Position numbers and translations under genes: made by a program
Assembly: GCA_017440445.1 (NCBI GenBank)
Contig: JAFSHE010000036.1
Span: 1-10,979, forward strand
Source of the DNA: Oscillospiraceae bacterium
Lineage (GTDB): Bacteria > Bacillota_A > Clostridia > Oscillospirales > Ruminococcaceae
Length of the DNA: 10,979 nucleotides
Reading direction: 5' to 3'
Notes under the pieces: model-generated
Told to the model about the DNA's origin: nothing
The model's input: the letters and a program-made list of their open reading frames with translations, nothing else
The model's database searches: none
Shown: in pieces, positions 1-5,940 of the stretch
Layout: each line of letters opens with the position of its first letter
Numbering within the stretch: the stretch's first letter is position 1

Positions 1-318
1 ATCTACCCCAAGGAGATAGAGGACTTCCTGTACACACATCCCAAAGTAAAGGATGTACAGGTCATCGGCGTACCCGACAAGGACTACGGCGAGGAGATAA
101 TGGCATGCGTTATCCTGAACGACGGCGAGACCTCCGACGAGGAGGAGATCAAGCAGTATGTACGTGATCACATGGCAAAGCACAAGATCCCCCGCTATGT
201 GGACTTCGTTACAGAGTTCCCCATGAACGCTGCAGGTAAGATACTCAAGTACAAGATGCGTGAGGCAGCAGTTGAAAAGCTGGGTCTGCAGAACGCAAGC
301 AAGATCGTTACAGCATAA
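1..318 (+). CDS. Acyl-CoA synthetase / AMP-dependent ligase, C-terminal fragment
   Basis: The frame is open from base 1 to a TAA at 316-318 and gives the last 105 residues of an adenylate-forming enzyme; the 5' part lies outside the window. This class activates a carboxylic acid with ATP to an acyl-adenylate and then transfers it to CoA (or another thiol) in the cytoplasm. The fragment is the mobile C-terminal AMP-binding_C domain. It starts with YPKEIEDFLYTHPKV, has the conserved VIGVPDKDYGE stretch (visible residues 22-31) and ends with the NAAGKILKYKMRE motif. The Lys of that GK pair (visible residue 80) corresponds to the lysine that catalyses adenylation. The spacing and sequence fit the fatty-acyl/acetyl-type ligases, but the substrate cannot be read from this end of the protein. 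A terminator follows 20 bases after the stop, so it is the last gene of its transcript. Confidence 0.92.
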   Translation: MYPKEIEDFLYTHPKVKDVQVIGVPDKDYGEEIMACVILNDGETSDEEEIKQYVRDHMAKHKIPRYVDFVTEFPMNAAGKILKYKMREAAVEKLGLQNASKIVTA

Positions 319-338
319 TTACAAGCTAATAGCAAAAG

Positions 339-363
339 AGAGCCGAAGCAATTCGGCTCTTTT
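339..363 (+). terminator. Rho-independent terminator after the ligase gene
   Basis: A 9-bp perfect stem (AGAGCCGAA, 339-347, with TTCGGCTCT, 352-360) closes a GCAA tetraloop. The T-run continues from the stem (360-363). It lies just downstream of the ligase stop and ends rightward transcription. Confidence 0.85.
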
Positions 364-381
364 CTGTTATGAATTTCATAT

Positions 382-408
382 AAAAAGACGGGCGGCATCA
401 TGCCGCCC
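382..408 (-). terminator. Rho-independent terminator after the symporter gene
   Basis: GGGCGGCA (390-397) pairs with TGCCGCCC (401-408) around a TCA loop. Read on the minus strand, the hairpin is followed by TCTTTTTA (388-381). It lies 15 bases past the symporter stop. With the terminator at 339-363 it separates two converging genes. Confidence 0.85.
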
Positions 409-423
409 GAAGCTGTTATTTTG

Positions 424-1824
424 TTATTTCCAGCAGTCCATGTCGTGGGGAAGTCCTATGTCCTTTGCATGGAATACAGGGTCCCTGCCCTCCCTGCGCT
501 GACGCTCATAGTCCTTCAGCGCCCTGAAAGCGTACTTTCCGAGGATGAATATTACAGGCATGTTTATAAGGGTCATTCCGCCCATCAGGATATCCGAGAT
601 ATTCCACAGCAGGTCTGCGCTGAGCACCGCTCCCACAAGAATAATGACAAACGCCACGATATGATACACTCTCATGAACACCTTGCCGGGCTCTTTTCCC
701 ATGATGAAGATAAGGCACTTATCCACATAGAACAGGTTTCCAAGCAGCGTGGTGAACGCAAACAGTATCATCGCCACCGTAATGAATATCGGTCCGAATG
801 CGCCAAGAGTATTACCAAGTGCCGCCTGAACATACGGTGCGCCTGAAAGCTCTGCGGAAGGCTCAACTCCCGAACACATGCACATGAATGCCGTCGCACT
901 GCACACAAGGACTGTATCAATAAACACAGACAGCACCTGCACCAGTCCCTGCTTTACGGGATGGCTTACCTCTGCGGAGGCAGAGGCATTCGGTGCAGAG
1001 CCTACGCCTGCCTCGTTGCTGAAAAGGCCTCGCTTTATTCCGTACATAACGCAGCTGCCGCCGAAGCCGCCGAATATCGCCTTAACGTCAAATGCCTCGG
1101 TGAATATCCTACCAAGCACCGCAGGCAGGCTTGTGATATTTATTACGATTATGACAAGCGAAACAAGAATATACGCAACTCCCATGATGGGAACAAGAAA
1201 GCTTGTCGCCTTTATCACTCTGCTGCCGCCGCCCATCAGGCAGTAGCACACTATCACTGCGATGACAGCGCCTATTACCCACGGAGTGATCGTAGGGTCG
1301 TAAAACTCATACGCAGAAAATGTGGACTGAAGATTATAGGAAGCAAGCATGTTGAAGCCTACTCCGTAGGTGAGTATCAGCAGCACCGAGAATATCACCG
1401 CAAGCGGACGGCATTTCAGCGCCGCCTGGATATAGTAGGCAGGTCCGCCGTAGCAACCCTCTGTTCCCCGCTTTTTGTATATCTGCGCAAGTGTACTCTC
1501 GACCAATGCCGAGGTACTTCCGATGATGGCGATGACCCACATCCAGAACACCGAGCCAAAGCCGCCGATACACAGTGCGGTGGAAACTCCCACGATATTT
1601 CCCGTTCCCACTCGTGACGCAGTGGACACCATCAGCGCCTGGAACGAGGAAACGCTCTTTTCGCCCTTTGGCTTTTCGGTAACTGCACGGAACTGCTCCT
1701 TAAACAGTCTGAACTGTGCAAAGCGTGTGCGTACAGTAAAATAGATACCGCCCGCCACCAGTAAGATAATTAAAATGTAGCTGTACAGTGCGTCACTGAC
1801 AGCCGAAACGATCTGATCCAGCAT
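424..1824 (-). CDS. Sodium:alanine/glycine symporter (AgcS family)
   Basis: This 466-residue integral membrane protein has the length and motifs of the alanine or glycine:cation symporter family (TC 2.A.25), which takes up alanine or glycine with Na+ (or H+) across the cytoplasmic membrane. Family hallmarks are visible: VGTGNIVGV (residues 72-80), the signature GGFGSVFWMWVIAIIG (87-102), GGPAYYI (126-132) and GLFSNEAGVGSAPNA (266-280). About ten or more hydrophobic segments run through to residue 450. The ATG at 1822-1824 is preceded by AGGAGA (1831-1836) at good spacing. The gene stands alone, with its own consensus promoter (1856-1884) and terminator (382-408). The choice between alanine, glycine and a related small amino acid is not decided by the sequence. 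Confidence 0.93.
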   Translation of the reverse strand: MLDQIVSAVSDALYSYILIILLVAGGIYFTVRTRFAQFRLFKEQFRAVTEKPKGEKSVSSFQALMVSTASRVGTGNIVGVSTALCIGGFGSVFWMWVIAIIGSTSALVESTLAQIYKKRGTEGCYGGPAYYIQAALKCRPLAVIFSVLLILTYGVGFNMLASYNLQSTFSAYEFYDPTITPWVIGAVIAVIVCYCLMGGGSRVIKATSFLVPIMGVAYILVSLVIIVINITSLPAVLGRIFTEAFDVKAIFGGFGGSCVMYGIKRGLFSNEAGVGSAPNASASAEVSHPVKQGLVQVLSVFIDTVLVCSATAFMCMCSGVEPSAELSGAPYVQAALGNTLGAFGPIFITVAMILFAFTTLLGNLFYVDKCLIFIMGKEPGKVFMRVYHIVAFVIILVGAVLSADLLWNISDILMGGMTLINMPVIFILGKYAFRALKDYERQRREGRDPVFHAKDIGLPHDMDCWK

Positions 1825-1855
1825 GTAAAATCTCCTGTTTTGTCAATAATAGTAT

Positions 1856-1884
1856 ATTATATCAAAAAAATAAAAGTATGTCAA
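1856..1884 (-). promoter_or_regulatory. Perfect consensus sigma-A promoter of the symporter gene
   Basis: On the minus strand TTGACA (1884-1879) is separated by exactly 17 bases from TATAAT (1861-1856). Transcription should start near 1849, giving a leader of about 25 bases that carries the AGGAG site. No operator or riboswitch fits in so short a leader. Confidence 0.85.
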
Positions 1885-1893
1885 ACAAAACAC

Positions 1894-1923
1894 AAAAAAA
1901 CCGCCCCCGAAAACTCGGAGGCG
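1894..1923 (-). terminator. Rho-independent terminator after the AIM24 gene
   Basis: TCGGAGGCG (1915-1923) pairs with CGCCCCCGA (1902-1910), with one G-T wobble, around an AAAC loop. On the minus strand seven T residues follow (1900-1894). The T-run ends only about 10 bases before the -35 box of the symporter promoter. Confidence 0.85.
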
Positions 1924-1940
1924 AATGACATAATGCTGTA

Positions 1941-2696
1941 TCAGGGCATTACAAGTATCCTACCTGTGCCTCTGTAAACGTTCACCAGACCCTCGCCTGT
2001 TGCGGCAGAGCCTATCAGCGACTTTGTGGTCTTTTCAACTGTGAACTGGAGGTTGGAGGACCATGCGATAGCCATGTTTCCATCGATCTTTACGGTGTCG
2101 TTTTCAAGCTCGATAGTGATAAGCTCGTCCCTCGGGAGAGCGCACTCAAGCGCAACCACACCTCTGCCAACGAGCGCTGTATTGAACAGACCCTCGCCGC
2201 CTGCAACTGCCGCAGAAAAGGAGCTTCTTGCAACAGTCTTTATGTCAACTGTATCATCACATGCAAGGAACAGACCATCATCAACAGTAACGCTGCCGCC
2301 CCAGTCAGCAAGATCCTCGAAAAGAATGTACTTCCATGTAGGCTCAAGCACTACAAAGCCTGCGCCTGTGTATCTGGGCTTTACAGCGGACTCGCCTGTT
2401 GCTCTGCCTGCGAATGCCTTCATGAATGCGTCGCCTACGCCCTTAACATTTGTCTCAGCGTTTATCTCGCCAAGCATCATCTGCATAGCGCCTGCCTGAA
2501 GTATAACGCCCGTATTATTAAGAGTAACTATAACCTGCTTTTTGCGCACGCCCATCTTGGAATTGTAATACGCAACAGCGGGATTAACAGCCGCAGCACG
2601 GGATTCCTTGTTGTACTGAAGCAGCGAAAAAGCGCCCTTCTGCTCGGTTATCTGGCGGGCAAAGCTGCCACCTGCAAAGGTGTCCATTGATATCAT
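1941..2696 (-). CDS. AIM24 family protein
   Basis: This is a 251-residue protein of the AIM24/TIGR00266 family. The family adopts a beta-rich fold; its members are named after a mitochondrial protein, and their role in bacteria is unknown. The match rests on the whole pattern: a start like MISMDTFAGG, AYYNSKMGVRKKQ, VILQAGAMQMMLGE, a FVVLEPTWKYILFEDL stretch, VARSSFSAAVAGGEGLFNTALVG, and the closing GEGLVNVYRGTGRI. The start was set at 2696 although the frame is open up to 2813. GGAGG (around 2704-2709) stands about 8 bases before this ATG, a promoter lies inside the extra 39 codons, and the protein then begins as other family members do. It is monocistronic, with a terminator 18 bases past the stop. 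Confidence 0.9.
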   Translation of the reverse strand: MISMDTFAGGSFARQITEQKGAFSLLQYNKESRAAAVNPAVAYYNSKMGVRKKQVIVTLNNTGVILQAGAMQMMLGEINAETNVKGVGDAFMKAFAGRATGESAVKPRYTGAGFVVLEPTWKYILFEDLADWGGSVTVDDGLFLACDDTVDIKTVARSSFSAAVAGGEGLFNTALVGRGVVALECALPRDELITIELENDTVKIDGNMAIAWSSNLQFTVEKTTKSLIGSAATGEGLVNVYRGTGRILVMP

Positions 2697-2745
2697 GTGT
2701 CTTTCCTCCATTTCAGATATGTATGATAGGATATCTATCGCTTTT

Positions 2746-2774
2746 ATTATAGCATATCTGCCATGCTTTGTAAA
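2746..2774 (-). promoter_or_regulatory. Promoter of the AIM24 gene
   Basis: On the minus strand TTTACA (2774-2769), a 17-base spacer and TATAAT (2751-2746), with a TG one base upstream of the -10 box (TGC TATAAT), form a near-consensus extended -10 promoter. Transcription should start near 2739, about 43 bases before the ATG at 2696. Confidence 0.8.
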
Positions 2775-2905
2775 GCACTGTTCCACCGTAATATACACAT
2801 CCATGTGATCCACCCCGTCACGGGAGTATTCCTTTTCAAAGCAGGGTATCCCTTTGCTTAGCTGATAACAGGATAAATTTCTTTCATTCGGCTCTGCTTA
2901 TGTGC

Positions 2906-2934
2906 TTGATTTTTTGCGGTCGTTAGTGTATAAT
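2906..2934 (+). promoter_or_regulatory. Promoter of the 142-residue protein gene
   Basis: TTGATT (2906-2911), a 17-base spacer and TATAAT (2929-2934) point right. Transcription should start near 2941, leaving a leader of about 50 bases. The rest of the 297-base divergent intergenic region (2697-2993) holds the opposing AIM24 promoter and a small imperfect hairpin (2839-2859) and nothing else I can name. Confidence 0.75.
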
Positions 2935-2993
2935 ATTATCATAAATATCCGTTTCGGATAAGCATACATGACAGTATCAGGAGGTACACCCCA

Positions 2994-3422
2994 ATGAGCG
3001 ACGAATTCAGAAGCATTTCACTTGACAACGGCAAGGTACTTACCGTCTGTATCGGAGATATACTCCGTCACGCAGACTGGGACAAGGTTACCGATGACGA
3101 GCGATTCTTAAACAAGCATCTTTTCAGAGTTACAGGCTTCACAACGCTCCCGAGGGATGGCAGCCCTGCACTGCTGCTCCGTCAGATAGCGCATCCCATG
3201 CGTGAATACATGTACACTGAGGCTCAGCTCAGCACAAAGCTTAATCCTGAGAAATATCCCATGGCAAAGCAGGATCACATCTTCATCCGTCACGATGTTC
3301 AGTTTGAAAGCCCCGCAGAGATCGAGGTACTGGAATCCATCCCCGGCGATATGATAGAGTACATAAAGTTCCAGGAGGACCCCAGAAGATCGGATAAGTT
3401 CAGGAGCTACTGCAAGAAGTAA
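2994..3422 (+). CDS. Hypothetical protein, 142 residues
   Basis: I do not recognise a family. The protein is soluble and charged, with no signal peptide or membrane segment and no obvious catalytic motif. The N-terminal third (residues 1-30) alternates in a beta-like way (SISLDNGKVLTVCIGDILRH). The middle holds a basic-hydrophobic stretch (LFRVTGFTTLPRDGSPALLLRQI) and the end is basic (residues 130-142, finishing CKK). The gene is clearly real: it has its own promoter, a strong AGGAGGT site at 2979-2985 nine bases before the ATG, and a hairpin terminator after the stop. It is divergent from the AIM24 gene and convergent with the ECF gene, so it is a single-gene transcript and the context gives little hint of its job. 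Confidence 0.85.
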   Translation: MSDEFRSISLDNGKVLTVCIGDILRHADWDKVTDDERFLNKHLFRVTGFTTLPRDGSPALLLRQIAHPMREYMYTEAQLSTKLNPEKYPMAKQDHIFIRHDVQFESPAEIEVLESIPGDMIEYIKFQEDPRRSDKFRSYCKK

Positions 3423-3438
3423 CACATATCGAATAATT

Positions 3439-3472
3439 CGCCCCCTATCGTGCTGATAAGGGGCGATATTTA
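3439..3472. terminator. Shared hairpin terminator between converging genes
   Basis: CGCCCCCTATC (3439-3449) pairs with GATAAGGGGCG (3455-3465), with one C-A mismatch, around a GTGCT loop. The flanks are AT-rich on both sides but there is no perfect T-run (ATATTTATT to the right, AATTATT read leftward). It probably serves both the 142-residue gene and the ECF gene, which ends at 3470. Confidence 0.65.
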
Positions 3473-4168
3473 TTGCTCTGTTTTTTCCTCGGTGAACACT
3501 CCGTACTTTGTCCTTAATCTTGTCAGCTTGCGGCCGAGGGGCTTTCTCAGCACCAGCAGGAACACCGCATTCGATACGCAGTACACCGCCGTTACGGGAA
3601 GCGCTGCCGCCATGGCGGCAAGCCACCTTGACAGGCTGAACGTACCCTCTGCCGAGAGTACCGTCCACACATCCATGAATACGGAATACAGCACTCCTGC
3701 GAATATGCCGTAAACGCACAGCGGAAGCGGCTTTTCAAGAAGCTGCTTTCTGTTGAGCGCTCCTGCTATAAACCCGATGATGCCCCAGCAGAACATCTGA
3801 AACGGAGTCCATGCGCCCTGTCCGAAATATATATTGGATATCACAGCCGACATAGCGCCTACCATAAATCCCGCCTGCGGGCCGAAATACATCGCAGAGA
3901 TGATAACAACAGCCGTTACGGGCTTGAAGAACGGTATCACGGCAAAGATAAATCTTCCCGCTACGGAAAAGGCAGTCATCACTGCGATAAGCACAAGCTC
4001 CCGTGCGGCGGGAGCACGCTTTTCAAACGAAACGAAGAACGGCACACAGCACAGAAACACCGCCGCAAGCGATGCGATATCCCAGCGCTCGCCGCCAAAC
4101 AGCACAGCCCCCAGTATTGCAGTGAGCGGCACTCCTATCAGCGCCGCCCATCCTATCAGCTTTTTCAT
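3470..4168 (-). CDS. ECF transporter S component (substrate-binding membrane subunit)
   Basis: This 232-residue, multi-spanning protein of the energy-coupling factor S-component type captures a vitamin or similar small molecule at the membrane. It docks on a shared ECF module (two ATPases and a T subunit) encoded elsewhere. Visible features are a leading hydrophobic pair (residues 4-47), then IAVMTAFSVAGR (61-72) with the AxxxA spacing typical of the helix that contacts the T subunit, PVTAVVIISAMYFGP (83-97), and GQGAWTPFQMFCWGIIGFIAG (116-136). The last pattern resembles the cobalamin-type (CbrT-like) S components, so B12 or a corrinoid is my best guess for the substrate, but that is inference. 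The ATG overlaps the previous stop (ATGA, 4165-4168) and no strong ribosome binding site is visible, which suggests translational coupling. Confidence 0.85.
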   Translation of the reverse strand: MKKLIGWAALIGVPLTAILGAVLFGGERWDIASLAAVFLCCVPFFVSFEKRAPAARELVLIAVMTAFSVAGRFIFAVIPFFKPVTAVVIISAMYFGPQAGFMVGAMSAVISNIYFGQGAWTPFQMFCWGIIGFIAGALNRKQLLEKPLPLCVYGIFAGVLYSVFMDVWTVLSAEGTFSLSRWLAAMAAALPVTAVYCVSNAVFLLVLRKPLGRKLTRLRTKYGVFTEEKTEQ

Positions 4169-5487
4169 GATTTTTTGCGGTCTATACCCGCCAGTATATC
4201 GTCAACATCGTATCTGCCTCTGTCACGGCTGTCATCCTCATCAGTGAAAAGCTGCTCACGGCCCTTCGATGCGAGTATCTGGGAGCTTCGACGTCCTGCT
4301 GTTTGTGAATGTCCCGCTGACGACGCTCGTCCCGCAGACGGCTTTGACGCTCCCACTGCGGAGGGTACCACATCCCTGCGCTCGGTCGACGCCAGAGCAT
4401 CCTCAAGATCTATCACCGCACGTGCGGAGGAGTTATTCTTCAGCCCTCTGCCTATCTGCGGCACACTGGACTGCGCAAAGAACGCATCGGACTTCTGCTT
4501 CTTCGGAAGCTGAGGTATCTCAGCAGTCGCACCGCTCTTTTCAGCGGGCTTTACAGTGTTATCCACGTATCTCTTAGCCGCCACGGAGGACGGAACAGCT
4601 CCCGCAGGAGCTTTTGGTGTCACAGGAGCTTTTGGTGCAACAGGCTGCTCACGAGATGGTTCTTCCTTTTTTATGACAGCGGGAGAGGGCTTTTTAGAGG
4701 TCTGCTCCGCAAGCCTTTTAAGCTCCTGTAACTGATCCGTGCTTTTCTGAGCAGACTGAGCAGGTCTGCTCTGCTGTGGAGCAGGCTTGCTGACAGGATT
4801 TCTGCGGGCGCCCTGCGCACCGTATGTAAACAGAACACTGTCGGCATTCTTGCTGCCTGCCGCACCGCTTACACGGCTGTACTCTGCTTTTCCGTCAGGC
4901 TTTACGGAGATACCGCTCTGCGAGGGAGCTGCATTATCCGCTGTCTTTTTCTGGGGTACTACCTCGGGAAGCTCGTCCTTTTCACTTCCCCTTACCAATG
5001 TAAATACTATAAGCGCAAGGCACGGAAGCACAGCCATCAGGCATACGCCCCAGGGCGACAGCGAAAAACGTATCACTGTGCCGAGAATATCGCTGCTCCA
5101 GCCCGCTCTGCCGACTAGGGCGCTTTCGCTTATCGTAGTAAGCTCTCCCTCTGCGTCTGTAAGTTCCAGCGTATATACGCCGTCTGACATGGTTATGCTT
5201 TCCGCATAGCCAAGTGCGGGGATGATCTCCTCGTCAATGCCTGCGGCAGAATACAGCACAAGGTTGCCCTCTGTGATATCGTAAGGCTCGCACTGCTCGA
5301 TGACCACCGCAGCGCCGCTGTTGAGTCCGTCAAAGCCGGACTCCTCACAGAGATACAGATTGTATCCGAATGCGCCGACAAGACCCTCCGCCCCGAATAC
5401 CGCAGAAATAACTATCATAAAAACGCATGAAACAAACAGCAGCACGCACACTGCTATCCCAATTCCACGTACGATTTTTTTGCCCAT
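4165..5487 (-). CDS. Signal-peptidase-like membrane protein with long disordered cytosolic tail
   Basis: This is a 440-residue protein. A hydrophobic helix (about 6-31) is followed by an outside domain (about 32-143), a second helix (147-166) and a tail of about 270 residues rich in Pro, Ala, Ser and Lys (for example VAPKAPVTPKAPAG, 283-296). The outside domain follows the layout of SipW-type signal peptidase I: SGFDGLNSGAAVVI (50-63) at the SMEPT site, YDITEGNLVLY (69-79), ALVGRAGWSSDILGTVI (123-139), then SPWG before helix 2. Ser50 falls at the nucleophile position, but the usual general-base His or Lys is not apparent (DEEIIPALG, 85-93), so it is probably not a working peptidase. The protein ends with YDVDDILAGID (426-436). 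GAGGAG (5498-5503) precedes the ATG by 10 bases. It is the first gene of a two-gene operon with the ECF S component. The function is unknown. Confidence 0.8.
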   Translation of the reverse strand: MGKKIVRGIGIAVCVLLFVSCVFMIVISAVFGAEGLVGAFGYNLYLCEESGFDGLNSGAAVVIEQCEPYDITEGNLVLYSAAGIDEEIIPALGYAESITMSDGVYTLELTDAEGELTTISESALVGRAGWSSDILGTVIRFSLSPWGVCLMAVLPCLALIVFTLVRGSEKDELPEVVPQKKTADNAAPSQSGISVKPDGKAEYSRVSGAAGSKNADSVLFTYGAQGARRNPVSKPAPQQSRPAQSAQKSTDQLQELKRLAEQTSKKPSPAVIKKEEPSREQPVAPKAPVTPKAPAGAVPSSVAAKRYVDNTVKPAEKSGATAEIPQLPKKQKSDAFFAQSSVPQIGRGLKNNSSARAVIDLEDALASTERRDVVPSAVGASKPSAGRASSAGHSQTAGRRSSQILASKGREQLFTDEDDSRDRGRYDVDDILAGIDRKKS

Positions 5488-5511
5488 TTTATAAAAACTC
5501 CTCTTTTATAC

Positions 5512-5540
5512 TTGACAAATCCACAAAAAAATATTATAAT
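5512..5540 (+). promoter_or_regulatory. Perfect consensus promoter of the tRNA-Thr gene
   Basis: TTGACA (5512-5517), a 17-base spacer and TATAAT (5535-5540) point toward the tRNA. Transcription should start near 5547, leaving a precursor leader of about 80 bases before the mature tRNA. Confidence 0.85.
5533..5538 (-). promoter_or_regulatory. Possible overlapping -10 box for the signal-peptidase-like gene
   Basis: The octamer ATTATAAT (5533-5540) also reads TATAAT on the minus strand (5538-5533). It would start a leader of about 39 bases ahead of the ATG at 5487. No good -35 box lies at 15-19 bases, so this is a weak call, but the region holds no better leftward promoter. Confidence 0.4.
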
Positions 5541-5628
5541 AGATGTGTTATTGCAACAGCCTTTTATCCATACATTTTCAGTATAACATATATTCGGCTT
5601 TTTTGCAAGATGTTTTTAAATTTCATTT

Positions 5629-5704
<76 letters not shown>

Positions 5705-5718
5705 TACCCATAACACAC

Positions 5719-5770
5719 GCAGACCCGCACCACAGCCGCTTTTGGCTTAATGGTGCGGGTTTGCTGTTAT
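5719..5770 (+). terminator. Strong hairpin terminator after tRNA-Thr
   Basis: GCAGACCCGCACCA (5719-5732) pairs with TGGTGCGGGTTTGC (5751-5764) over 14 bp with one wobble. The loop contains a second small stem, AGCC/GGCT (5734-5737, 5744-5747). The following TGTTATTT is T-rich but not a clean run. It is the likely terminator of the tRNA transcript. Confidence 0.65.
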
Positions 5771-5838
5771 TTACAGTATTGTTCACAACACCCGCAAAAG
5801 ATGAAAAAACACCATCAAAAACGGCATTACAGACAATC

Positions 5839-5862
5839 ATGCAACACGAAATGCAACACGAA
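5839..5862 (+). repeat. Perfect tandem repeat of a 12-base unit (two copies)
   Basis: ATGCAACACGAA occurs twice back to back (5839-5850, 5851-5862) in the non-coding stretch between the tRNA terminator and the end of the phage operon. Short direct repeats near a tRNA junction are what arm-type binding sites of a tyrosine integrase look like, but that role is a guess. Apart from this repeat and the two terminators, I see nothing in 5705-5940. Confidence 0.75.
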
Positions 5863-5883
5863 TAATTGCTTTAAAATGGCTAT

Positions 5884-5934
5884 ATAAAACAACAAAACCC
5901 GCCCCTCTCGGAGAAAAACCGAAAAGGGGCGGGT
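5884..5934 (-). terminator. Terminator of the prophage late operon
   Basis: ACCCGCCCCT (5897-5906) pairs perfectly with AGGGGCGGGT (5925-5934), with a further TCGG/CCGA stem in the loop. On the minus strand the hairpin is followed by TTTTGTTGTTTTAT. It begins 6 bases past the endolysin stop. Confidence 0.85.
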
Positions 5935-5940
5935 ATATTT

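Noticed and set aside
961..1617. Long plus-strand frame (218 codons) inside the symporter gene
   Set aside because: Antisense shadow of a gene with clear family motifs; composition is His/Tyr/Arg-rich and unlike a real protein.
2026..2499. Plus-strand frame of 157 codons inside the AIM24 gene
   Set aside because: Shadow of a conserved coding frame, no ribosome binding site.
2839..2859. Imperfect hairpin AAGCAGGG/CCC-TT-TGCTT in the divergent intergenic region
   Set aside because: It lies upstream of both promoters, so it is not in either leader, and has no T-run; I cannot give it a role.
3108..3719. Minus-strand frame of 203 codons bridging the 142-residue and ECF genes
   Set aside because: It crosses the shared terminator and overlaps two supported genes; no start signals.
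5551..5609. TTGCAA inverted repeat with GCC/GGC arms in the tRNA precursor leader
   Set aside because: Arms are short and interrupted with a loop of over 30 bases; could arise by chance in AT-rich DNA.
5488..5628. Riboswitch (for example cobalamin) ahead of the ECF operon
   Set aside because: The leader is too short (about 40 bases leftward) and no B12-box or similar conserved element is visible.
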